From: Burhinus oedicnemus
Lineage: Eukaryota > Chordata > Aves > Charadriiformes > Burhinidae
DNA length: 64,000 bases
Direction of reading: 5' to 3'
Assembly: GCA_008921705.1 (NCBI GenBank)
Contig: VFFE01007070.1
Span: 1,015,010-1,079,009, forward strand
Shown: piece by piece, positions 13,747-24,400 of the stretch
How the letters are laid out: every line of letters starts with the position of its first letter
Position numbering within the stretch: position 1 is the first letter of the stretch
Position numbers and translations under genes: made by a program
The notes under the pieces: model-generated
What the model saw: the letters and a program-made list of their open reading frames with translations, nothing else
Told to the model about the DNA's origin: nothing
Databases searched by the model: none

Positions 13747-13763
13747 CAGCGCCCTCTAGCGCC
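13747..13763 (-). promoter_or_regulatory. CTCF-like site in the CpG island
   Basis: On the minus strand the site reads GCGCTAGAGGGCGCTG, agreeing with 12 of 14 positions of the CTCF core (CCASYAGRKGGCRS), including the whole invariant AG-x-x-GGC part. It lies about 1.06 kb downstream of the CNTNAP5 start codon, inside intron 1. The G+C-rich setting makes chance matches more likely than elsewhere. Confidence 0.5.
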
Positions 13764-14429
13764 CGCCGCGCCCCGGCGGGGCCCCCGCCCGCCCAGCTCC
13801 GCCCGACGGGCCGCGTCCGCGGGGGAGGCCCCGCACGGCGGGGCCCCGCTCCCTGCGGCATCAGCCGCCGCCGCCCCCTCCCCGCGCTTTCGCGGCGGGG
13901 CAGATCACGGAGCATCTCCCCCTCCCCGGGCTCCAGGGCCCACCGGCGCCGAAGGTCCCCGGCTGCACCGCGCTCGCCGAAGCGCCCGTAGAGCCCGCCC
14001 GCCGCGGCACGGCGAAGCCGGGCGGCGAGGGAGGCTCCTGCCGGCGGGGACAGACCCCGCGGGCACCGCCCGTAGGGCCAGCAGCAATACCTGGGAAACT
14101 TACGAGGAGATGTCCCGAGGAAGAGGGAGCGAACAGCGATTTCCCACCCGGGATGCTGCGGAAGGTGGGGGGGGTGGGGAGACGGCAGCACGCCCCGGGA
14201 CCAGCCGCGCCCGTGGGAACTGACGGCACCCACCGGGCCGGGGGAAGGTCCCCGGTGCCACCAGCGCTGCCCCGCCAGACGGATGCAGCGCCCGCAAAAT
14301 CCCGGTACCCCCGAGTCATGCGGGAATGACCGACGCCTTCCAGGCGGGCAGGCAGGGGCGCGCAGCTCCCGCCCCGTCCCAGCCGGCGGCGGGCAGCTGA
14401 GCAGGGCGAGCAGCAGCGACACTGGCCGC

Positions 14430-14454
14430 AAAAAAAAAAGAGAAAAAAAAAAAA
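14430..14454 (+). repeat. A-rich tract inside the CpG island
   Basis: Twenty-two A interrupted by single G bases, surrounded by G+C-rich island sequence in CNTNAP5 intron 1. A low-complexity tract with no other content. Confidence 0.85.
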
Positions 14455-14738
14455 TTGCAGCCAGGGGAAGGACAGAAACCCGTGAGGGAAAACCAGCGAG
14501 CCGCTGGCTGCAGGCTCTAGTGGCTCCCGTTCACTTCCACGTCCATGCCGGCAGGACGGTGGCGAGCAAATTCCTGCATCTGGCCGCAACTTTGCATTTC
14601 TAAGCTCCATTAGCAAACCGGCGCCGGGCTAACTTTCTTAGAGGTCATGTTGCAATAACCCCCTTTTTCAGGGAGTTTTTTTCCCATATCTTCGCCCCCC
14701 ACCCGCCCCAACCCCAGGCAACTCCTTGAGCTCCCGCT

Positions 14739-14744
14739 ACTCAC
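14739..14744 (-). other. CNTNAP5: Splice donor of CNTNAP5 exon 1
   Basis: Read on the minus strand, the exon ends AAATT and is followed by GTGAGTAG, a near-perfect vertebrate 5' splice site. It cuts after the first base of a codon (phase 1). Without splicing, the reading frame would close a few codons into the intron, which supports use of this donor. Confidence 0.8.
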
Positions 14745-14820
14745 AATTTGTTGCAGTTAATCCCAGGTGCCAAAAAGCGAAGAGCAGCAGAGCGAAGCCC
14801 CCGAGGGCTCGGGAATCCAT
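14745..14820 (-). CDS. CNTNAP5: CNTNAP5 exon 1: start codon and signal peptide (partial CDS)
   Basis: Seen: on the minus strand an ATG at 14820 in good Kozak context (A at -3, G at +4) opens 25 codons: charged start MDSR, hydrophobic core FALLLFAF, then WHLGLTATN. One further base (T) precedes a consensus donor, GTGAGT at 14744-14739, so the intron is phase 1. Known: the human CNTNAP5 (Caspr5) precursor, as I remember it, also starts MDS and ends its signal peptide in WHLGLTATN. CNTNAP5 is a neurexin-family single-pass adhesion protein of neurons, with discoidin, laminin-G, EGF-like and fibrinogen-like domains outside the cell. This exon only directs the protein into the secretory pathway. 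A phase-1 intron just after the signal peptide is usual for such modular proteins. Inferred: the other exons lie leftward, outside the window. Recognition rests on about nine residues, so another CNTNAP paralogue is the main alternative. Confidence 0.82.
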
Positions 14821-15105
14821 GTTCGGCCCCGGAGGGGGAAGCCAGCCGCCCGCCTGTCTCCCCCGGTCCCGGTCTCCGAGCGCCTCTCAGCCTCTGTGCG
14901 CTCCCTCTTCCTCCGCTCATTTACTCCATCCAGCATCCAGGCACTCCGTCCGGGTGAAGGGGGAGCCGGAGCCGGGCGCGGCCGAGGGACCTTCCTCCGC
15001 AGCCCTTGGAAGAGCCGCTCCGAACGCCGGCGGCAGCGCCCGAGCCGATCCCGCTCCCCCGGCTGCCGCCGCGGAAATTCACCTTGCGAGCGGCGGCTGG
15101 GAAGC
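14821..15105 (-). other. CNTNAP5: Inferred 5' UTR of CNTNAP5 with upstream AUGs
   Basis: This is the stretch between the predicted start site and the CNTNAP5 ATG. Seen: three ATGs packed in 19 bases. The one at 14936 opens a 59-codon frame that overlaps the main start out of frame and stops at 14757. The one at 14929 is a minimal ATG-GAG-TAA. The one at 14920 is out of frame with the main start and stays open up to the splice donor. A weaker possible donor (CAAG then GTGAAT, 15082-15077) also lies here. Inferred: if the leader includes these codons, translation of the signal peptide depends on leaky scanning or reinitiation. The extent of the UTR depends on the unproven TATA assignment. Confidence 0.5.
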
Positions 15106-15128
15106 AGCAGGCGGGCGCTGGGCACCTC

Positions 15129-15134
15129 CTTATA
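15129..15134 (-). promoter_or_regulatory. CNTNAP5: TATA-like box, candidate core promoter of CNTNAP5
   Basis: On the minus strand the sequence CTATAAGG (15135-15128) lies inside the CpG island, about 310 bases upstream of the start codon. Standard TATA spacing would put transcription start near 15100-15107, giving a 5' UTR of about 280 bases. An ATTGCAAT palindrome (15212-15219, C/EBP-like) lies some 80 bases further upstream. TATA boxes inside CpG islands are less common than dispersed starts, so several start sites are possible. Confidence 0.45.
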
Positions 15135-15314
15135 GGCGAGAGCCGCGCTGCACTCCACCTCCTCCCAGCCCCCTGGAAGTCACTCCTCCTCGCCTTCCAG
15201 GGAGGATCCTTATTGCAATCTTCACGCGTTGTTGATAAGCATCGGAGTCACGGAGTAAATCAGATGCCTGGAGGAAAAAAAAAAATTAAAAATCTTCCTC
15301 TTTTTTTTCTCCTG

Positions 15315-15338
15315 GTTTTGTTGTTTTGTTTTGTTTTC
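15315..15338 (+). repeat. (TTTTG)n tract upstream of the CNTNAP5 promoter
   Basis: An irregular TTTTG/TTG repeat lies just beyond the right edge of the CpG island, next to a T-rich run at 15299-15308. Confidence 0.8.
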
Positions 15339-18300
15339 CTGTCCCCCTCCTTTGGGTTTAGCTGTAGCTGGAACATTTTAAAGAGCCCCCAGCTCAGTTG
15401 TGTGTTTGCTTATAAATATATGTTATGTACACATATATAAAATATACATATATGTCCCGGCACATACCGTGCTGACACAGCCCGATGAGCCCCAGCCCTG
15501 CTCCCGGGTCTTGGCCTTGCCCCCAGGGAGCAGGGATGGAGCCTCGGACAGGGCTGATGCTTGAGCAGCTCTCGTGTTGCTGCTGGACCAGAGCCTCCCT
15601 GCCTAGACCTCCTAAAAAGCGAGCAGAAGTGGCCCTGGGGGTCCCAGCAGAGTCGTGGGGAGGTCTCATTAGTGCTCCCCAGCCCAAATGGGAAGGTGGA
15701 CCCCAGGGTTCCAGACTGGACCGGACCCGCACCTGAGGCCCGCAACCCAGTCCCTGCTTGACAAAACCAGATTTCACGATTGATTGATTACCCGACTGCT
15801 CAACAGCTGAACAGGCCAAGATGATCTTCCAGAGAGAGGGTATAGATAGGAAAGCGGAGTTTAAAAATCCTCTTGCCTTCCCCTCGCGCTCTGTGCGCAG
15901 GCAGGTGGAGCGAGCTCTGAGCTGGCACCTTGCGCCGTGCCCGGCTGCCTCCCTGCGCAGGCGGGAGGTAGGCGTCCTTTCAGGAGCTCCAGCTTAATCA
16001 CGGCTGAGATCTAACCTTGTTGCTTTGCTGCGGCGTCACCCCACATCAATAGAGTGCTGCATCAAAGTCAGGTCAAAATTGCATTAGTGATTCCGCTGTA
16101 ATCTGCAAGGAGAGTATGTTTGGACCATTAAAGTCTTTGTGCGGGGAAAGTCGCTGGTCCTCAGCCATCATCCCTCACAATGGCGAGGAATAATGAGAAG
16201 AAATAGACTGTTCACCAAAGCCACCCTGACTTGCCGATGGAGAGCGGAGGTTTGAATTGCTGGCACGCTGTAAGCCTCACATTAAAAAGTAAGGAGGGTG
16301 GAGGAAAGACATCGTGCTTAGCTATTAGGTGCTATATCAAGGAGGGGTGTCAGGGGGACATCTCAGCTTTAAAGGAGCAGTCAGTTTGGAAAGCAAAAGT
16401 CCACGTTTAAAAAATGACCTAATTATTTCACCTTCTGTTGTTACAAGTGCCACAAGGTTAAACAGGAGGGATAGCTGCCTAGCACCGAGGCGTTCAGTCA
16501 GAGTCAATAAAGGATTTAGTCAGACAAAACCAAGACTTAGGAGGAACTTAAAAGCCTAATGACCTCTCCAAGTCTTTCATTTTTGACTTTAAATACATCT
16601 GCGCACACCAAGGCTTCATCTTTGCTCATGCAAAGACTTGACCCGGTTGCTCTGTACTTCACTTATGTCTGAGCCCAGTGGGATTTTGGAAACTAGGGGC
16701 GGGAGTCAGTCCAAGGCTAACGCATCTACATGAGATGTCTGCTGTCCCTTCCGAAGGCTCTGAAAGACGTGTTCAACTAATCACCCAAGAGATGTTCGTG
16801 TAAGGGCACAGACACGATCTTCTCTGAGCAGGCCCATTTTGGCAGGAAGTGAGCCCTGCTCATTTCCCTCGGTGGATGAGGAGAGAGAGGGTCTCACCTT
16901 CATGTTTTCCGATCCCACTCAGAAACATCTCACCTCCTCCATAAGTTATACAGATCATACACAAGACTCCAGCCCAGAAACTGAGAACCATATTGCTTTG
17001 CTGCATTAGGCCAGGAGGCTGGACTATTGAGAAAATTATGTTATTAACTTCATTTTTTCAGGTGAGTAATCAAGCTTTAGAAGCGCTAGCAGTGCTTCCA
17101 GAGGTATCACTTGAGTAAAGCTAAGCAGTAGAACATATCAGAAAGCTTAAAACCAGCGTGGATTTGCTCCGGAGACACACGCGTCTTTGACACAGTCACA
17201 ACTTTGCAACTCTGTATTCTGAAATTAACAGACGAATTCAGAAGAAGGAGATTAAATATGGGGGGGGGTAGTGGTTTCGTGCTTTCATTTTAAAAAACAA
17301 TTAAAATTAAATGGACTCTGTTTCAAATATCTTCAGTGTCTCTTTAAACTATCTGGCACAACGGTACACTTTTTAACTGACTCACTGAACTAATTAGTGA
17401 CTTGTTTATAGGAAAGCAGATGTGGAATTGAGCTATGTAGGCTAATTAAAAGCTATCAATAAATATGAGCCCAATCCTGCAATGCATCCCAGTGGTCATC
17501 AATATGGATCTGACTGCAGGATCTCGATCCCGGTTACACCATCAGTTTTCAAGTCACACTTGTGAGGTGCTGGTTTCCCGGAGGCACACCTCTTCCATAA
17601 ACTCCTTTGTATCATAAATGCCAGGCAGGTGCCTTAAGATTTGTGAACGTTTGGGTGCAGGAGCACTACAACCGAGAAGTTATGACCGGAGTGGAGGGCT
17701 ACGCAGCTGTTCTTTGCAGGAAATTATGTAAATAATGTCACGTTTAAGGGCTTTTTGCCAGCAAGATTTTTTATTAGAGTAAATTTATTAATCACTATTA
17801 AAGCTGTTCGGGCAAAAAGCGTGGCTCATCCTCAGCTGCAGATCTGGGTTTTGGGAAAACCCAGTTGTTGATTTAGTTTTAGTGTATCTGGACTTTGTTC
17901 AAAATGACTGCCATGGTTGCCACTGAAGGCATTGCGAGCCCTGGCAATGAGTGACGGCTTTGTTATGCATGTAGTGATCACTCCTTTCTAACTCAGTGAT
18001 AACGCCTTTCTAACTCTCCCCTTCGCCGTGGCACATGCTTTCTCCTCCTCGATGAAAGCAAAGGTGACCTTAACAGTGAAGACCCTGAGATCTTTCTTTT
18101 CAATTTCTGCCTCTTCTTTGACACATTTCAGTTATAGCCTTTTGCCAGTCACTTGATGTTCACTCCCTGTTAGCTAAACAAGGGGAACACACACTACCTC
18201 ATCTCGTACAGATGGCAGGAGGAGAAATATGCTCATGTCTGGCACATGTTCAGAGTCTGCAGCCATGGTGATCGTATGAGCACCTTTATAATTTCAGAGG

Positions 18301-19684
18301 CAATGTAGATCATGATCAGGTCATCTGAGACTGTACAGAAAGGGCTACATTAGTTCTGGGTGAGGAAGCCTAACATGGGCATCCAATTATCTTCCTCTCC
18401 GATGGCAGCTGAGTGCCCGGATTAATGCTGCTCGGGACACAAGCAGTGTATGACCTGTGTGATGGGAGCAGCATCAGACCTGTTCCTGTCTTACTGGCTT
18501 TACAGTGCAAGCGCCAAATCGCTGAAACTCAGCATTTAAGTTTTCAGCCCCAGTGTCCTACCCAGGTTTGTTCTGCCAGTCTGGAGCCTTGTTATTTGAG
18601 CAGAAGGAACCATTTGTGGGAATTAGATGAGACAATACGAATAGGAGAGCAACAGAAGGAAAAGAAAACATAAGGAAGAGCAGGAAAAGCTGGCTGCCAC
18701 AAGGGAAATAGGCGTACGCATTTTTGAAGGAGAAAGCTTTTTATTTAAATGTTTGTCTGAAGATCTAAGTTTATCTGTGATCAGATACACTTGTTTTCTT
18801 TCCTAGAGTCAGTAAACAGCATTAGTATTGCTATAACCCATATTGAGTTTGCCACTAGAAACAATAACAGTCTAACCCATGAATTCAATCAATCCAGCTG
18901 TTTGGGTAATTGCAACTGGAATCTTTATGTCTGTCCCCAACCATATAGCATCCAGGGAAGGAGAATAGCATTATGTATATGAATTTTGAAGAGCACTTAC
19001 TACCACAAACTTTATTGTACATGGCTTTTGGATCACATATTGCTGTTTCCTGTTGATAACTAGGAATTTGTCTGAAGAATATCAGGTTTCTGATCAAAAA
19101 ACCTAAAGGTCATGTCAAAAAAACTTCTTTTTCCCTTAGAGTTCTCCCCTATAAAAATAAAGGACTCATTCATTAGAGAGAATATGTGGGGAGCTTTCAT
19201 AAAACACATCGACCCCAACCAGGTGAGTGCAACAGCAGGCTGCTCATTATCCGTGGATAGTTCCACAGCATACGTAAGTCCAGAGGATAAGAAAATTTAA
19301 TGATCTGCTGGGATAATCTGATGGCCAGTGGCATTTTTGAGATGCATGCTGAGATTAGGGTAAAAGAAATCAGATGTCAAGCTGTGCGGTGATTATTGGA
19401 AGACAAAGAACTAAAATCACCTCTTCCTCCCCCTTGCCTTTCCCTATATTATTTTACCACTCTCTGCTGGTATTACGGCTTTCATTACGTTGTCTTGTCT
19501 GCCTGTGAAGATGCTTGTGTCAATTTTGGCCAGATACAGCTACCAGACTTGAAAGATCAATAACCTGACTAAATAATAGTACAAATGGCTATGGCTAAAA
19601 ATTACTTAGGAACTTCAATAGGCCTTATATGGGACATACACCTCCCTGGTGTAATTCCAGTGACAGTTGTTGCGGTTCAGGACA

Positions 19685-19708
19685 GAGTCACAGAGGTCAC
19701 AGAGGACA
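19685..19708 (+). promoter_or_regulatory. Three nuclear-receptor-like half-sites spaced by 3 (DR3-type array)
   Basis: The sequence reads GAGTCA-CAG-AGGTCA-CAG-AGGACA. The middle unit is a perfect AGGTCA half-site and the flanking units differ by one base each, all in the same direction with the same CAG spacer. Direct repeats spaced by three are the arrangement bound by vitamin D receptor/RXR. It could equally be a tandem duplication of a 9-base unit. Confidence 0.3.
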
Positions 19709-21402
19709 CAATCCATGGTCTGCTCGTTGTGCTGGTTCCCCACCAAACACAGTGGTCAGCTCCAGCTGGGCCAGCCACAGTTCTCCCCAAACGATACCTT
19801 ATTTTTAGTAAAATGCAGTGTCATTCTGGCACATTTATTTTCTCAGAAGCAGCTGTCCACCAGTGTCCAATGGAAGGATGTACTTCGTGAGGTGCTGGCA
19901 TAAATACAAAACTCATTCCTGTGATCTAATCAACCACAATCAGCCCTGAAGAGAGAACTCATACACAAACTAAACAATGCAATTTGTTCCCCCTACTTTA
20001 AAGCCACACAAATTAGAAGGAAGAAACCCCTAAAAGGTCCCTGGACAGTTAGGTGTCACAGGATGGATGTAATCCTTGGAGAACAGCTGGCTAGCTAATG
20101 GGAACACACTGTAATAAGAACTATTGAGTCCCAGCTGAGGTCAAAGCCCAGAATCTGCCTTGCAATACTTAGAAACTTCAAGGCAAACTAGAGAAAAAAA
20201 AATGACAGAAGGTGGGGAGGCATTTTAGCAAAAATCTCTGTTCTAATAGACATTGCAGTTCAGACCACAAAGTCAGAAGGGAGACAATGTTATCTGTATG
20301 AAGGTCTATTTCCATACATAAAGAAGTCAGCCTTATTTGTCATTTATTAGTGGTTATCAAGACTCCATTTTGCAGAAATTCAGTCATTCAGTCATGGAAT
20401 TATAATATCTGCCATGTCACTGATGTGAGTAATACCTATAATGAATAGACACTGGGATAAATTTTCAGAAGCAATTAGTGATTTTGCATGAACAACCAAG
20501 GTATCCCTTCAGGGGCAATTTTTCAGAATGATTTGGGCCTTTACCTGCTGAATATCAGTGCCGTGGTCTGTCTGTCCAAATGGGACAGTTAAAAGGAGAG
20601 GCATCCAAAATCATTAGTCTCCATTGAACACTTGCACTTCGGAGCACCACTAATCCATAGTCTCATGCTTGAGGAGAGAAACAATCACCTGGGCCTATGA
20701 ACATAACGAACAACTTTGAATGTCTCCATCATTTTGCAGATAAAGTTTGCAAGGAGTGAAAAAGAGAGCTAATTTCACCAAATAAATCATTCGTGACAAA
20801 TGGCTCATCCAGTGCTAGCACTCAGAAAATTATTATTAGTAACAGCTGGGCTGGGTATGACAACCTACATTCAGACATTCTTTTTACTTTTCTGCCTGTC
20901 CTTCACTAATCCCTGCTATGGGTAGAGGTCGGAGAGGAGGGAAAAGAGGGAGGTTGTGTGGAAACTAATGCAATCATTAGGTCATTTTTAACCTTGCTGC
21001 AATTATCATACAGAAGGAGCCAACTGAGAATAATGGAAGGTGAGACTCCCCTGAAAAAGAGGAAGAAATTAATATACCTTCTCTCACAAGCCATCAGGAC
21101 TTCTAGCTTTAATCCTGCAGGAACGAGCAGCTCCTGAGCACTCCTGTGTTGCTCACTTCTCAGGGCAGGCACAGGAGATTCAGAGTCTCGGGCCCATGTT
21201 TTTACACCGGCCTGCCTTTCTAAGGCTGCTGCTGTCGTATTTTTTGATGCAGACAGTGAAGGACATGGAACAGAAATTGGGATTGATAGGGCTTCCTTAA
21301 TCACGGTATCTCTGAGTTTATTCTGGACAAAGTCCTTGCTTAGGGTTGGGCTGGAAGTTAGTCTGGACTAAACTTCAAAAATTCCTATATGTACGTTACG
21401 TT

Positions 21403-21456
21403 GTATATACAGATATATATATACACACATATATATGTATGTATGTATGTATATAC
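21403..21456 (+). repeat. TA/TATG microsatellite
   Basis: An irregular run of TATA and ATACACAC is followed by TATG units repeated four times and more TATA. It is a compound microsatellite in unique flank DNA. Confidence 0.9.
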
Positions 21457-24400
21457 AGGCAGTTATACACACACAGAAATATGTGTAAAACAGAAAATCA
21501 AACAAGGTAAACTCACCCCTCAGTAGGAAATCCATTTATCTTATACTTACTGACTAAAAATGTTTATTTCCTCTAGGAAGTGGATGCATTTGCATCAGAA
21601 TGAAACAATTCCATGTAGACCTACCACTGACTTTTCAGAGCAAAGTGATTTTAACTCCATGAGGGATAGCTGATTATGCCATAATGTGTAGGCCTGAGTC
21701 AGACACACTCATCTTACTTCTGACTTGAGCCAGCTTGAGGTATAGCAAGGCTCTGCTTTCTGCCAGTCTGGATTGCAGATTACACTGGAGTTAATGAATC
21801 CCTCCTACTCGGTAAAGATCTGCTGACAACATGAGAATATTAACATAATGTAGCTATGTAGAGGGGTGGATATTTGGAGGTTCTTTTGCAATCAATGTAT
21901 TTTGCATTAGTTCAAAAAAAAAAATTGTTAGTGATTTTGAGCAACTACTCTCAAAACTAAGCCAAAATAAAAAATCCTACTTGATGCACTTTTTCTCTGA
22001 CTCTTGGGGGCTGTTTTTTGCTTGTTCTAAGGATAATTATCTATATTTGGATGATGTTGTGAATTCTAGGGTAAGGAAAAAATCAAACTTGCTGCTGAGA
22101 GTTTTTATGCCCAGGATTTAAACTAGAGTAAAGAAGTCCCTCTAGGTTCCTGTGAAGGGGGGGGAAATCTCAATCAGTCCAACTTTCTGTTCCTAGATGT
22201 ACACTGAATCAGTTGAGGTTCAGGTAGAAAGTATGAAATAGTGCCACAGAGATTTCATTGAGCTCACATGAAGGGAGGCCTTCTATGTGCAGAGGCACAG
22301 GGGTGAAGTGTAGTAAACCATACCTTGGAGCTCACCAAAACCCCAGAATTTAACCTGTCATCCACACAGTTTGAACAGGAAGTGAGTTTAAGCTTGAGAC
22401 TGGATTCAGGCTCACTTTCACAGGTCACAGAGATGTATCCAGGGTCAGAAGACAGGGTTAAGCTACAGAGAAGGTGTGTGGTAGAGCCAGGAGGTTAGCC
22501 CAAGCTGTCTTTGCTTTCTTAACTGGAATCAATGTCCTTTATTATCTCTCCTTCAGTATGTAAATCAGTTTCATAAATGTAACAACTCAAGAGGATGATA
22601 GTCAGCTGGGACAGCAGCATATGACTCGAAGCTTATCCAAATAAGCAGAGAAGTAGGGCATAAACACCTCACTTGACTTTGTTTCTCCATCTTCAGGGTT
22701 AAGATGCTCGTTGCAGGCAGATCCAGGCAGCAGAGAATCTCTGCAGTGATAGGAGGGCCACAGGCACTCAGATGTGCCACAGAGAAACCTTTAGCGTTGT
22801 CTAATATGAAGAAACAAATGTGGAAACTAGCAGTATGTATTGACATATACCCTCTACATGTGTTAGTACCACTTATGTCATTGCATTTATTATAAGCAAC
22901 TCAATTCCCATAGTGCAATTATAGCAGATGGATAAACAAGATGCAATATACTGTTCACTTTATGACAATGATCACATAATTCCAGCTTCACTGCTTTTAA
23001 CTGTTTGCATGAAACACTGATTAATAAAGCTTTGAAAGGCTGTCAGACAATGATATATGAATGTGTAAGTGATACAAGTGAAATTATTCCCCAGTATAAA
23101 TAAAATACCCCTAACATTGCAAAACTAGTGAAGCTGTATCAGGGATGAACATGATCTATTCTGTCCATCAGGTGACTACAACCAGCTATAATTGTTGTTA
23201 TTCTCCATTTTTTTTCTTTTTGTATCTATTTTTGTGTCCATTTAGACCACAAGCCTTTGAGAAACGGCCACCTTCTTCCCTATCTATATGTATATGTGCT
23301 GTCGCCCTGATTCTGCTATGAAGGTTGTAGATGCTTGCACAATATTACCATAGGTCAACCATTACAAAGACAATTATAGCAGTCTGAGAGCACATCAGTG
23401 TGTAAAAGTCACAATAAGAAAAGGGAATAAGAGTCACAAAGAGCTTAGGAGGATGGAGGGTTAATTCCTTTATCCCAAAAACATGCTACTGGAGCTGTGT
23501 TCTGTGGATTAACATTACTGATACATGCATTTTGTTAAGTAGATACAGTTGTCTGCTGACACATATTCACTTGAGATGATTGCATTATTGAGGTATCTCA
23601 CAAAAACTGATACCAATTCATATCAGTGATTTTAGCAAAACTACAACCTACTGGTTTCGGCTTTGAAGATTTTGAATCTTTTTAAATTAGAGAATGGATC
23701 ATCTAACAATCATTTTGGTCCTAAATTAGAAAATATGTTTCTTAAGAATTAAGAATTAAGTGTCAGGAGAAAAAGGGATGCTTAACAAAAGATCAGATAC
23801 CTAGCTATTCCTAGGTGAATCCCTTCTCTTTTCTATCACCTCAGCAGTGACAGAAATTAAAGGTCAAGATGAAATCTGTGATGTTGTGCTTGTTAGGTGA
23901 TATGCCATGACTCTAGTTTATGATTCTGGTACATCAGATTTCTAGAGGAGCTCCTTTCTGAGAATTATTCAATTTTCAAACCTGCTGAATATACCATATT
24001 GCCCTTGGGAACTGCTATTTTGAAAACTACTTCTTAAACTTTCTGGGTTAGAGCATCCCCTGATGGTACTGTATGTAGCTCCACCTAATTTTAATCCTGA
24101 CTTACATCAGCTGGATGTCATATGGTGCTAAAAAAAAAATGCAGAAGCCAAATTCTAAAGGTTTTGTATAATTTTAAGCTACCTGGAGAAATCAAGAGTG
24201 TTTAGCTCTGGGGATCTTGTGCTAGCTTGTCTCACACTGATACAAAAGAAGATAGCATCAAATGAAGGGGACATGGAGCAAATGGATTTTTTTAATTCTC
24301 TCCTAATCTTCACAGTTGTTTTTCGTTCTTTTTTTTTTCCTTTCATAAGCTCTTCTTAAAGTGTAGATGATAGGCTATTTACTAGGAATAATCCTGTTAG

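Larger units (their letters stand above)
1..14744 (-). other. CNTNAP5: CNTNAP5 intron 1, first 14.7 kb (continues beyond the window)
   Basis: Everything transcribed after the exon 1 donor. I looked on the minus strand for an acceptor followed by the expected second exon (start of the discoidin domain, with a Cys-Asp-Asp-Pro motif in relatives) and did not see one, so the intron is longer than this stretch. Very large first introns are typical of CNTNAP genes. Segments 1-7300 and 7796-13589 are A/T-rich unique DNA with only short, unrelated open frames. The exceptions are listed separately: a double palindrome, a CR1 copy, an A/C-rich tract, and CpG-island sequence from 13590. Confidence 0.7.
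13590..15240. promoter_or_regulatory. CpG island covering the CNTNAP5 promoter, exon 1 and start of intron 1
   Basis: About 1.6 kb of strongly G+C-rich, CpG-dense sequence stands out from A/T-rich, CpG-poor DNA on both sides. The left edge follows a 17-base A run (13560-13576); the right edge fades after about 15240 into a moderately G+C-rich shoulder to about 15740. The densest part (13660-14060) has many GCCGCC and CCCGCC stretches and lies inside intron 1, about 0.7-1.1 kb downstream of the start codon. Long open frames here on both strands (up to 269 codons) come from the scarcity of A/T-rich stop codons and are not called as genes. Islands of this type mark promoters of developmental and neuronal genes. 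The edges are judged by eye. Confidence 0.9.
15241..21400. other. Proximal upstream flank of CNTNAP5, no gene seen
   Basis: A G+C-richer shoulder runs to about 15740, then ordinary A/T-rich unique DNA follows. Open frames are short, do not resemble known proteins and overlap one another on opposite strands. Features worth naming are the half-site array at 19685-19708, a G9 run at 17260-17268 and a unique-looking block at about 16000-16200. Confidence 0.6.

Noticed and set aside
13741..13770. REST/RE1 neuronal silencer considered because of CAGCGCC near a neuronal promoter
   Set aside because: Only the CAGCGCC end matches; the TTCAGCACC half is absent. The CTCF reading fits better.
13612..14223. 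203-codon plus-strand open frame in the CpG island
   Set aside because: Pro/Ala/Arg/Gly-rich composition follows from G+C content; overlapping frames of 269 and 251 codons exist on the other strand, and no domain is visible.
13622..14431. 269-codon minus-strand open frame just downstream of CNTNAP5 exon 1
   Set aside because: Lies in intron 1 after a strong donor, is low-complexity, and shows no family resemblance.
14757..15158. 133-codon minus-strand frame overlapping the CNTNAP5 start
   Set aside because: Its first ATG lies upstream of the TATA-like box and the frame is different from the signal peptide. Only its last 59 codons could matter, as an upstream ORF, and are described there.
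19585..19890. 101-codon plus-strand frame upstream of CNTNAP5
   Set aside because: No family resemblance; part of it is the GTCACAGAG tandem unit.
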